A stretch of 64,000 bases of DNA from UBA11740 sp035635855 (lineage in GTDB: Bacteria > Acidobacteriota > Blastocatellia > Pyrinomonadales > Pyrinomonadaceae). Location of the stretch: positions 1 through 64,000 of the forward strand of contig DASQAF010000012.1 of assembly GCA_035635855.1 (NCBI GenBank), in the 5' to 3' direction. The number at the start of each line of letters is the position of its first letter. Position 1 is the stretch's first letter. Made by a program: the position numbers and the translations under genes. The notes below the pieces were generated by a model. The model was not told the DNA's origin, made no database searches, and worked only from the letters and a program-made list of their open reading frames with translations. Below are positions 50,523 through 58,751 of the stretch, piece after piece.

Positions 50523-53500
50523 TCATTTCGTCAGCGTTATCGTGGGCAAACCTGCCGCGCCCAGCTCCTGATTTAGCGCCACAATATCCTGGGTCCTTAT
50601 GAGTTGCCAACGCTCTTGAAGTGCACGCGACTCTTCGCGGACGACGGGGACCGCGGCGGCGGCTGCCGGCGTCGGCGCGGCGTCCACGTCCTCAAACAAA
50701 TTGAAGAGTGTCCTCACTCTGCCCGTCACCGAAGCGATGGTCGGTTTCGCATTGGCTGCGGCCGCGCCACCCGCGGGCGGTCCGCCGCCTGCCAGTGCCT
50801 GAAGTTTCTCGCCCAGGGCATCGATATGCTTCTTTAAATCCTCCGAAGCTCGCGGCCGCAAATCAGTAAGTTGACCCCGGATGACCTTGACCGTTTCTGA
50901 CATTGCGCTGAGGGTCACCCACTCGTCATAAACCTGCTTCGAAAGTTTGAATTGCTCGGCGAGGTCGGCAGTCGAGGCTTTAACTCTCGGATCCATCTGC
51001 AAGGTTAAAGTTTGCGTGTAGCTCTTTCCACCGGCCGTAAGCACGACCGTGTACTTGCCCGGCATGGCCCAGGGTGAAGTCGCGGCCGGCGCTGTGTTCC
51101 GATAGACAGCAGCAATCGGATATTGCGGCTGGACACCCGGGACGGGCGCGTAATGCAGGTCCCAAAGAAAGCGATGCAGGCCCGGTTCGTCCGCGAGTTT
51201 CTCCGGCGGCCTGACCCAGTAAGGCGGAATCGCCAGCATCGGATCGGGAGTAGGGATCGGATCAGCACTCGAATAGCGACGCACGACTACGCCGTTTTCG
51301 TCCTTAATTTCAAGCTTGACCTCGCCCGATGTGGACGTGCCGATGTAGTAATCAATCATCGCGCCATCCGGCGGGTTTTCTCCGGCCGAAACATCCGGCG
51401 GCAGAGGCGTGTCGGGATTCATGTTCCAGCGTACTCGCACCGCGGGTTGCGACCGGAACAGCAAGGCAGCCGCGGAATTTATCGACGACTGCAACTGACG
51501 TAGCGGAGTAATGTTGTCGAGAATCCAGAAGCCTCGGCCGTGTGTTGCCACACACAAATCGTCGCCCTTGATAATCAAATCGCGCACAGAACTGGCCGCC
51601 ATGTTAAGTCGGAGCGACTGCCAATGATCGCCGTCATCGAACGAGACATAGACGGTGCGTTCTGTGCCCGCGAACAGCAGACCTTTTCTTTCCGTGTCTT
51701 CGCGCACGACGTCGGTGTTTTCGTTCGCGGGAATGCCGTTCGTGACCTCGGTCCAGTTGGCGCCACCATCGCGCGTGCGATAGATATGCGGCCGCAGGTC
51801 ATCCAACCGCAGCGTATTGACTGCCGCGTACGCAGTATTCTTATCGAAATGACTCGCATCGAGAATGGAAACCTTTTGCCACGGCTTCAGTTGTTTCGGG
51901 GTTACCTCTGTCCAGTGCGCGCCGCCGTCGGTGGTTCGGTGAATTAAGCCGTCATCAGTGCCTGCCCAAATCAGGTTGATATCCAGCGGCGACGGCGCGA
52001 CCGCATAGATCACTCCGCGTTGTGTCGGCTGTGCAGTGGGTTGCGAGCGATACTTGCCGATGCTCTCCGGGATCTCAAAAGTTTTGCGCGTCAGATCGGG
52101 GCTGATTTGATCCCAATTTCGCCCGCTGTCCTTCGTCTTCCATAAAGTGTTAGCCGCGAAGTAGAGCACATGCGGATCGATGGGCGAGAATACTATCGGC
52201 TGTGTTCGCAGTAGGCGAAAATCCGGAGCACGAAATGGTTTCGGCAGAATGTTCTGTGCCTGGGCGGTGCGACGATCGTAACGGGTCAGCTTTCCGCCAT
52301 ACACAATGTCCGCGTCAAGTGGATCGGGCACGACGTAGCCGTATTCTTCAGCGCCTACCGGATGCCATTCCCGAAAGGTTATCTCGCCGTCGTTGCCGCG
52401 GCTGGCGACGCAGGCCGAGCCGCTCTCCTGTTGGCCGCTGCACAATCGATAGGGAAAGGCGTTGTCGGCATTGACGTGATAGAGCTGTGCGGTTGATTGG
52501 TTGTACCAACTGCTAAAAGATTTGCCGCCGTTCACGGTGATGACCGCTCCTTGATCGCTGGCCAGCAAAATAACGTCCGGGTTGTTTGGGTTGATCCAGA
52601 CGTTCTGGTAGTCGTCGCCTCCCGGCGCACCGCGGAACGCCGCCCAGGTCTTACCGCCGTCAGTGGACTTCCAACTGACCGTGCTGGCTATATAAATCAC
52701 ATCGGGATTCTTTGGATCGAAGCGCGGAACAGAGAGATCGCCGCCACCGATTCGGCCCGCTGGCCTGGGATCCTTTGTGGCTATCGTCCAGTTGTCGCCA
52801 CCATTATCCGTTCGAAAGAGGTTGACGCCGGTCGGCGTTCCCACTGAGGCGAACAGCCGGTTCGGCGAACTTGGTGCAATCGCCAGGTTGGCTTGAATGA
52901 TTCCTTCCGGAAGTCCGCCCTTCAACTGTGTCCAAGTCTTGCCGTTGTCAGTTGATTTGAAAATGCCGCCGCCGGTTCCGTTCCACACCGCGTTCTCCCA
53001 TGGACCCTGGCGCGCTTCCCAAAGCGCCGCGTATGCGACGTCGGGGTTCGAGGGATTAATTAACACGTCAGCTCCGCCCGTGTTCTCGTCCTTGTACAGG
53101 ACCTTCTCGAAGTTCTGGCCACCGTCCGTCGAGCGAAAGATACCGCGCTCTTCATTCGGCCCATAAGGATGACCGGCCACCGCCACCAGAATGCGATTCG
53201 GATCGCGCGGATCGATGGCAATCTGTGGAATCTGCTGGCCTTCGCGAAGTCCCAGATGCGTCCAGGTCTTACCCCCGTCGCTTGATCGGTAGATACCATC
53301 GCCGACCGACAGATCGGGACGCTGCAAACCTTCACCGCTGCCGGCATAAATGATGTTTGGATCAGAGGGCGCGACGGCAATCGAACCCACAGAGCCAGTA
53401 GGTTGATCCTCGAAGATGGCCGTCCAGGTGCGGCCATAGTCAGTTGTTTTCCAGACGCCGCCATTGACTTGTGCCATATAAAAAAGATTTGGTTGCTGCG

Positions 53501-53684
53501 GAACGCCGGCCACCGCCCGCACGCGGCCGCCGCGAAACGGGCCGATGTTGCGCCAATGGAGTGACTTGAAGAGATCGGGATTGAATTGCTGCGCGATGGC
53601 CGGCGCACAGATCGCGATCAGAAAAACAAAAGCGAGCGCCGCCGCGATTCGGCTTCGCTTTGAATTGGACAAATGTCTAGTCAT
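50523..53684 (-). CDS. Secreted BNR/sortilin-type beta-propeller protein
   Basis: 1053 aa from ATG 53684, where a signal peptide begins (AAALAFVFLIAICAPAIAQ); the frame further upstream is not used. Multiple BNR/Asp-box repeats of the form SxDxGxTW are seen, for example TTDYGRTWTAIFED, SSDGGKTWTHLGL, STDGGQNFEKV, STDNGKTWTQLKGG, TRDGGANWTEVTNG, so two propellers of the VPS10/sortilin type are expected. The last 250 residues form a separate alpha/beta region with PYWVRPPEKLADEPGLHRFL and GKYTVVLTAGGKSYTQTLTL. Such proteins are plentiful in Acidobacteria and are often named glycosyl hydrolase without proof. Location is periplasmic or external. Confidence 0.88.
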   Translation of the reverse strand: MTRHLSNSKRSRIAAALAFVFLIAICAPAIAQQFNPDLFKSLHWRNIGPFRGGRVRAVAGVPQQPNLFYMAQVNGGVWKTTDYGRTWTAIFEDQPTGSVGSIAVAPSDPNIIYAGSGEGLQRPDLSVGDGIYRSSDGGKTWTHLGLREGQQIPQIAIDPRDPNRILVAVAGHPYGPNEERGIFRSTDGGQNFEKVLYKDENTGGADVLINPSNPDVAYAALWEARQGPWENAVWNGTGGGIFKSTDNGKTWTQLKGGLPEGIIQANLAIAPSSPNRLFASVGTPTGVNLFRTDNGGDNWTIATKDPRPAGRIGGGDLSVPRFDPKNPDVIYIASTVSWKSTDGGKTWAAFRGAPGGDDYQNVWINPNNPDVILLASDQGAVITVNGGKSFSSWYNQSTAQLYHVNADNAFPYRLCSGQQESGSACVASRGNDGEITFREWHPVGAEEYGYVVPDPLDADIVYGGKLTRYDRRTAQAQNILPKPFRAPDFRLLRTQPIVFSPIDPHVLYFAANTLWKTKDSGRNWDQISPDLTRKTFEIPESIGKYRSQPTAQPTQRGVIYAVAPSPLDINLIWAGTDDGLIHRTTDGGAHWTEVTPKQLKPWQKVSILDASHFDKNTAYAAVNTLRLDDLRPHIYRTRDGGANWTEVTNGIPANENTDVVREDTERKGLLFAGTERTVYVSFDDGDHWQSLRLNMAASSVRDLIIKGDDLCVATHGRGFWILDNITPLRQLQSSINSAAALLFRSQPAVRVRWNMNPDTPLPPDVSAGENPPDGAMIDYYIGTSTSGEVKLEIKDENGVVVRRYSSADPIPTPDPMLAIPPYWVRPPEKLADEPGLHRFLWDLHYAPVPGVQPQYPIAAVYRNTAPAATSPWAMPGKYTVVLTAGGKSYTQTLTLQMDPRVKASTADLAEQFKLSKQVYDEWVTLSAMSETVKVIRGQLTDLRPRASEDLKKHIDALGEKLQALAGGGPPAGGAAAANAKPTIASVTGRVRTLFNLFEDVDAAPTPAAAAAVPVVREESRALQERWQLIRTQDIVALNQELGAAGLPTITLTK

Positions 53685-53793
53685 GATCCGCAAACCTTCG
53701 TTGTGAATAACAGTATGGTAAAACTCAGTGTTAAGACTGGAAATGCCGCAGTCGAACCCGGAATGCTCGTAACCGTCTGTTTGTAGATCTAAC

Positions 53794-55731
53794 CTATCCG
53801 CCGGCAATGAATGGCCGGGATTGAACAATGTAAATCTGGCCCTTCATGTAAGCCCATTCGATGTCTTGATCTTTCCCGCCAAAGACACGCTTGATGTTTG
53901 TGGCCGCGGCAGCCAGGCGGCGAATCACTTCATCGCTTAGCACAACGCGCTCCCCGCTAATGGGAATTTCCTTGACCCCGCCATGTTCGTCAAATGTCAG
54001 CAGGCTGTCTTCCTCCGAACGGGTGAGCACCTGCACGGCGCTGGCGCGCGGGCGAAATACGACCTGCTCGGCAATCCTCTGCCCTTCCACAACCTTGATT
54101 CCCAAACCGCGCTTGGCGCTGATGTAGATGGCGTCTTTGTCTTCTCGATTGTAAGGATCGGCGGTAATCATCACGCCCGAACTTTCGGAGTTGATGCCTT
54201 CCTGAATCAGCACCGCCATGTAGATTTCCGTGTGGGGTACGCCGGCGCGCTCGCGCGCTTCATAGGCTTCAAAGTTCCAGACCGACGCCCAGACGGTCTT
54301 GAGCGCCTCGATGATCTGTTCGTCAGTGCGAGCATTGGGGACGGTGCTGTATAGACCGGCGCCACTAAAGTTAGGCAAGTCTTCGCTGTTGGTCGAGCTG
54401 CGCGCGAACACTCCCCTTCCAGGAAACTCAGCATGCAGACGCCGCAGCACCTCAGCTCTCAATTGCGGGTTCACGGCTCCCTTCTGAAATCGTTCGCGCA
54501 TTTTCGTGAGGTAGCCACGCCGATAGGCGGGATCGTGAACAAACTTTTGGTCGTTCAGCATTTCGCCGATCGCGTCATCCAGTTTGTTTTCTTTCAGGAA
54601 CTGGTCGTAATAGAAGAAAGGGACGGTGAAGCCAGGCGGCACCGTAACGCCGAGCAAACGCGCATGGATTAGCTCGCCAAGATTTGCGGACTTGGCGCCG
54701 TAGGCGATGCTCGAGGCGGCGCGTTGCTCGTTTAGATTTGCCAGCCGCCTGACGGAGAGGTCAGACCGCGGCTTCATCACATCCAGTCGCTCTTTCAGTC
54801 TTTTCAGATACTCATCCAGCGCATTGTTGTCGGCGCGCTTAATCGAGTAATTGTCGCGGCGCGCATCGAACTCGACCCACCAACCGTTATACTGCCTAAA
54901 AAGCTCCTGCGCGTTCTTGATGTAGACGTTCGGTATGCCCCAACCTTTGGCCAGCAAATTGATGTGCGACAGCGGCGTCGAAGGTTTGGTGGTAATAATC
55001 CCCGCGACGGGCGGTAGTTGTACCGGCACTTCGTCCAGTACCAGAATTTCGTTGTAGCCGATCTCGACGTGCTCATCGAGTTTCGGAATGATGTGAATCC
55101 GGCCCAGGCCCTTGGCGACGTTCAGCGCCTGATATTCCTGCTCCTTTGAAATATCGGTCTGCAGAATCCGCTGCAAGGCGGCGATGTTGACTGAGTCATT
55201 ATCCTGCCTGGAAGAGTTTGGCTTGAAAGCAACTGGCGTGAAAAATGACGCATTGATGATCTCGGACGCGAGCTTGATCTGATCGGGAGGAATCAGATCG
55301 CCTTCCCAGAATTCAAAAGTCCAACGTCGCACCGGAGTCTGATATGCGACCGTGCCCAGAATAAAACGACGGTTAGGCTTCAGATAGTTGTTTTCAAAAA
55401 ACTGCTGGCCGCGCTCAAGAGACAGATAGGTGCCATTAACGAAATCCTTATGAAATTTGTAGCGCTTGGTGTCGATATAATAGATGCGATTACGATTCTG
55501 GCGATCGATTACAAACAATACGTGCGGTAGAGCGTAAGGGGTGTTGGCGTCGTAAACCACCGCCAGCGAATCGAATTCCGCGCGCGAGTGGATTGCCGAC
55601 AGAGATCTGGGCGGTTCCGGCGGACCGCCGGCAGGTTTTTGCGCCGACCCGCTGCCGATCGCCAATAAACAGAACGCCCCAGACAACAGCCATCGGCGCG
55701 GATATGACTTGTAAGTATACCGGGCCGTCAT
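53794..55731 (-). CDS. Exported PEP-synthase-like protein (swivel domain, then ATP-grasp)
   Basis: 645 aa from ATG 55731, followed by a signal-like helix (RRWLLSGAFCLLAIGSGSA). An N-terminal region of unknown type leads to a swivelling phosphohistidine-like domain (GIITTKPSTPLSHINLLAKG with the His) and then to a PEP/pyruvate-binding ATP-grasp domain (SIAYGAKSANLGEL, FARSSTNSEDLPNFSGAGLY, VLIQEGINSESSGVMITADP, GQIYIVQSRPF). In PEP synthase the order is ATP-grasp, swivel, barrel; here the swivel comes first and the PEP-binding barrel is absent. The reaction is unknown. It precedes no obvious partner; the PLP decarboxylase gene upstream ends 10 bp before its ATG. Confidence 0.85.
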   Translation of the reverse strand: MTARYTYKSYPRRWLLSGAFCLLAIGSGSAQKPAGGPPEPPRSLSAIHSRAEFDSLAVVYDANTPYALPHVLFVIDRQNRNRIYYIDTKRYKFHKDFVNGTYLSLERGQQFFENNYLKPNRRFILGTVAYQTPVRRWTFEFWEGDLIPPDQIKLASEIINASFFTPVAFKPNSSRQDNDSVNIAALQRILQTDISKEQEYQALNVAKGLGRIHIIPKLDEHVEIGYNEILVLDEVPVQLPPVAGIITTKPSTPLSHINLLAKGWGIPNVYIKNAQELFRQYNGWWVEFDARRDNYSIKRADNNALDEYLKRLKERLDVMKPRSDLSVRRLANLNEQRAASSIAYGAKSANLGELIHARLLGVTVPPGFTVPFFYYDQFLKENKLDDAIGEMLNDQKFVHDPAYRRGYLTKMRERFQKGAVNPQLRAEVLRRLHAEFPGRGVFARSSTNSEDLPNFSGAGLYSTVPNARTDEQIIEALKTVWASVWNFEAYEARERAGVPHTEIYMAVLIQEGINSESSGVMITADPYNREDKDAIYISAKRGLGIKVVEGQRIAEQVVFRPRASAVQVLTRSEEDSLLTFDEHGGVKEIPISGERVVLSDEVIRRLAAAATNIKRVFGGKDQDIEWAYMKGQIYIVQSRPFIAGG

Positions 55732-55741
55732 GGTGTTGCTG

Positions 55742-57199
55742 CTATGCCTGTTCCCTGAGTAAAGCGTCACCTTCAGTCTGGAGCAATTCTATCAGATCGT
55801 CGACGTGCCGGCGCTCAGTCAGATAACTGTTAATGTTCACGCGCAGCGCGCGCCGGCCGTGGAGGATCGTCGAGGGAAAGAAAGCCTGGCCGCTTTTTTC
55901 AATACGTTGCTGCAAGCGCGACTGAATTCGATCCTGCTCCTCGGGCTGGAGTGCGCGCACCGTTTCAGGTAAATAACGGAAGCAACAGACCGCGGTTTCA
56001 ATCTGGCCAACCCCTTCAAAGTCCGGCAACTCGTCCAAACGCGCCGCCAGATGCTCCGTCAACTCGATATGGCGCTCGACCGTTTCGCCATAGCCGCGCC
56101 GGCCCATGAACTTGAAAGCCATCCAGAGTTTCAGCGCGTTGAAGCGCCGCGTGCCCATCTGTCCATAGCGGAAGAAATCGTACTGCACATCGGCGCCGCC
56201 GCGATCCTCGTTGAGATATTCCGGCGTAATGTCGAACGAGTCCCGCAAGACTCCGCCACCATCTCTCACAAAGGTCGCGCCGCAGGCAAACGGCACGAAC
56301 ATCCACTTGTGCGGATCAAAGGTTATCGAGTTCGCCAATTCAATTCCCCGCAGCTTGTCTTTGTGTTGATTTGAGAAAGCCAAACCACCTCCGTACGCCG
56401 CATCCACGTGAAACCAGCATTTGTTCTCTTCGGCGATGCGGGCAAGTTCAGGCAGCGGGTCGATCACGCCCGTCGAAGTTGCGCCGGCCATGCCTACGAT
56501 ACAGCAAGGGATGCGGCCTTCGTGTCTATCCTTTTCGATTGCCTCGCGAAGTGAATCCAGGCGAATGTGAAAGCACTCATCGGTATCGATCTTCCGCAAA
56601 CTCTTGCGGCCAAGTCCCAGAATGTCGACGCTTTTCTCGAGAGAAAAGTGGCACTGCTCCGAAGCGTAGACGGTCAGGTCGCCTCCCGCGGCGCGCACAC
56701 CAACTTGGCAAATCTTCCGCGCGGCTCGGTCGCGCGCGCACTTCAATGCGATCAGATTGGCTTCTGAACCGCCGCTGGCGAGCGTGCCAAAAGCCTCGGG
56801 TCCGTAACCGATCAACTCGCAAAGCCAGCGAATCACTTGCGCTTCCATCAACGCGGAAGTGGGACCATTGCGCCACGCTCCCGCGTTCTGGTTCAAAGCA
56901 GAGCAGAGCGCGTCGGCCCAGACGCCGATCGCCAGGGGTGTCGGATTGAACTGGCCAAAGTAGCGGGGGCTGGGAATCTGCATCGCGTGTGGCGCTACGT
57001 CGCGCTCGAAGCGGACCAGGATCTCTTCGGCGGACATTCCTTCCACCGGCAATGGCTCTGCGAAAATCCGTTCGAGGTCCGCCGGCGTCGCCGTTGAAGT
57101 CACCGGCGCCGAATCCAGCCGGCCGGCAAGTTCGCTGATCAATTTAGTGACAGCCTGGCCCAGAAACTCATGCTGCTTCTTTAAGGATTCGCTGTTCAT
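55742..57199 (-). CDS. PLP-dependent group II decarboxylase
   Basis: 485 aa. Aromatic-L-amino-acid/glutamate decarboxylase-type enzyme. Motifs are HAMQIPSPRYFGQFNPTPLA, NAGAWRNGPTSALMEAQVIR, GTLASGGSEANLIALKCARD, GMAGATSTGVIDPLPEL, FHVDAAYGGGLAFSN with the PLP-nitrogen Asp, and ITFDPHKWMFVPFACG with the Schiff-base Lys. The catalytic loop and C-terminal small domain are complete. The substrate could be an aromatic amino acid, 2,4-diaminobutyrate or aspartate. It is the first gene of a pair with the exported ATP-grasp protein. Confidence 0.92.
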   Translation of the reverse strand: MNSESLKKQHEFLGQAVTKLISELAGRLDSAPVTSTATPADLERIFAEPLPVEGMSAEEILVRFERDVAPHAMQIPSPRYFGQFNPTPLAIGVWADALCSALNQNAGAWRNGPTSALMEAQVIRWLCELIGYGPEAFGTLASGGSEANLIALKCARDRAARKICQVGVRAAGGDLTVYASEQCHFSLEKSVDILGLGRKSLRKIDTDECFHIRLDSLREAIEKDRHEGRIPCCIVGMAGATSTGVIDPLPELARIAEENKCWFHVDAAYGGGLAFSNQHKDKLRGIELANSITFDPHKWMFVPFACGATFVRDGGGVLRDSFDITPEYLNEDRGGADVQYDFFRYGQMGTRRFNALKLWMAFKFMGRRGYGETVERHIELTEHLAARLDELPDFEGVGQIETAVCCFRYLPETVRALQPEEQDRIQSRLQQRIEKSGQAFFPSTILHGRRALRVNINSYLTERRHVDDLIELLQTEGDALLREQA

Positions 57200-57258
57200 G
57201 TTATCTTCGAACTGTCAGAACGATTTTCGCCGCTAGTGTAGACAGAAGACGCCGGGAA

Positions 57259-57882
57259 ATGCCAACGTCAACTGAAAGATTGAGTCAAGCGCTCAATGAC
57301 AACGCTCCGGAGTTTGGGATTAAGCTGCGACCGGAGCACGTAAGAGGATTAAGTGACTATTACCAACTCCTGCTCAAATGGAACAGCACGCTGCATCTGG
57401 TCGCGCCTTGTTCGCCGGAAGAATTTGCGACGCGTCACATTCTGGAATCGCTCTTTCTGCTGCCGCATCTGCCGCGAAATGCGCTCATAGCCGACATCGG
57501 CTCAGGCGCAGGTCTGCCCATCGTTCCGTGCCTCATAGTTCGCGACGACCTGCGCGCGACCCTGATCGAATCATCCCAAAAGAAAGCCGTCTTTCTGCAC
57601 GAAGCCCTGCGTTGCGCGCCCAGTCGCGAGGCCGCTCGCGTTATCGTTGCGCGCTTTGAAAAAACAGTTGTGCCTCTGGCTGATTTCGTTACCTGCCGTG
57701 CTTTGGATAAGTTTCAGCAGCTGCTGCCGACAATGATTGACTGGGCGCCCGATGAAAGTGAGCTGTTGCTGTTTGCCGGCGTGAATCTGCGTAAGCAAGT
57801 AGAGGCGCTAATTCCGTCGGCCAGGGTTTATCCCATACCAAAGTCCGAGCGACGCTTCTTGATTCGTGGGCGAAAGATCTGA
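57259..57882 (+). CDS. rsmG: 16S rRNA (guanine-N7) methyltransferase RsmG
   Basis: Methylates a guanine of the 530 loop of 16S rRNA (GidB). 207 aa. Seen are DYYQLLLKWNSTLHLVAPCS, HILESLFLLPHLP, the SAM loop LIADIGSGAGLPIVPCLI, LIESSQKKAVFLHEAL and VTCRALDKFQQLLP (with Arg of the ScRA motif). In most relatives the loop reads GSGAGFPG; LPIVP is a mild deviation. There is no parA/parB or mnmG gene beside it. The divergent gene to the left starts 59 bp away. Confidence 0.93.
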   Translation: MPTSTERLSQALNDNAPEFGIKLRPEHVRGLSDYYQLLLKWNSTLHLVAPCSPEEFATRHILESLFLLPHLPRNALIADIGSGAGLPIVPCLIVRDDLRATLIESSQKKAVFLHEALRCAPSREAARVIVARFEKTVVPLADFVTCRALDKFQQLLPTMIDWAPDESELLLFAGVNLRKQVEALIPSARVYPIPKSERRFLIRGRKI

Positions 57883-58122
57883 TTGACGTCTGTCACGATC
57901 ACACCAATCGCAATTTTCGCAGACTCGCCAATTTTGCTCCATTGAGCTCGCCTGATCGATATCGCTCGATAACGGGACTCGTTTCTGGAAGGAGAATTTG
58001 ATTATTGGTTTCTCCCTTTTACAGTTTTGTCGTAGGCGGTGGCCGAGCTGGCCTTGAGAGCAGCTTAGCTGCAATGAACCGCACTTCAGTCCGAGTCACG
58101 AAGGAAAGGTTAAGAAATACTG
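57883..58122. promoter_or_regulatory. Upstream region of the PEP-CTERM gene
   Basis: 240 bp without a gene. GAAAGG lies before ATG 58123. No operator or known PEP-CTERM promoter box could be picked out by eye. Confidence 0.35.
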
Positions 58123-58734
58123 ATGCAGTTACTAACCAAAGTCAGCCTGGGCTTGGCCCTCTTATTTGCCGTGATCGCGTTCGCGCCGGCGGCCAAGGCA
58201 GACCCTCTTATGATCCAATCCGGCGGATTTTCGCTGAGTAATTTGGGAAATAGCGGAGCCGGCATCACCGGCCTGGATGCTCTGTTAGGGGCGACCGCGT
58301 CTAGTACGCATAGCCTCAACGGCGCCGGTAGCTTCATCGCGTTGCTGAATCCGCTGACTTTTACCACAGGCTTTACCGGAGATGGATCGGGCGGACCGCA
58401 TGCGTTCACCTTTTCACAGTTATTGACCATCAACGGACAGACCCAAACCCTCGACATGGCAGGGAGCATTGACATCTCACATCTGGTTGATTCCGTACAC
58501 ATCATTGCGTCGGCGCCGCTGACCTTTAACTTCGGAACCTTTTCAGTTGATGTGCGGGTTCTGCCGGCGGACATAGACGGGTGGGGCCCGGGAGTTTTCT
58601 CGGATCAATTGAAGGCTGAATTCACTGTCACCAGCGAATGTAGTGGGCTGGTACCCGAACCGGCTACGCTCAGTTTGCTGGGATTGGGTTTGGCGAGTGT
58701 GGCCGCGAAGTACCGGCGGCGGCGTAAGCAATAA
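58123..58734 (+). CDS. PEP-CTERM sorted surface protein
   Basis: 203 aa. Signal peptide (VSLGLALLFAVIAFAPAAKA), a Gly/Ser/Thr-rich beta domain, and a C-terminal sorting signal: VPEPATLSLLGLGLASVAAK with the basic tail YRRRRKQ. The PEP motif, hydrophobic helix and basic end direct exosortase/archaeosortase-type processing, and such proteins usually accompany exopolysaccharide production. Two cysteines are present at most, one near SECSG. The exosortase itself is not in the window; an exopolysaccharide locus is 10 kb away. Confidence 0.92.
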   Translation: MQLLTKVSLGLALLFAVIAFAPAAKADPLMIQSGGFSLSNLGNSGAGITGLDALLGATASSTHSLNGAGSFIALLNPLTFTTGFTGDGSGGPHAFTFSQLLTINGQTQTLDMAGSIDISHLVDSVHIIASAPLTFNFGTFSVDVRVLPADIDGWGPGVFSDQLKAEFTVTSECSGLVPEPATLSLLGLGLASVAAKYRRRRKQ

Positions 58735-58751
58735 GCGCCTTACGCGTCGCA

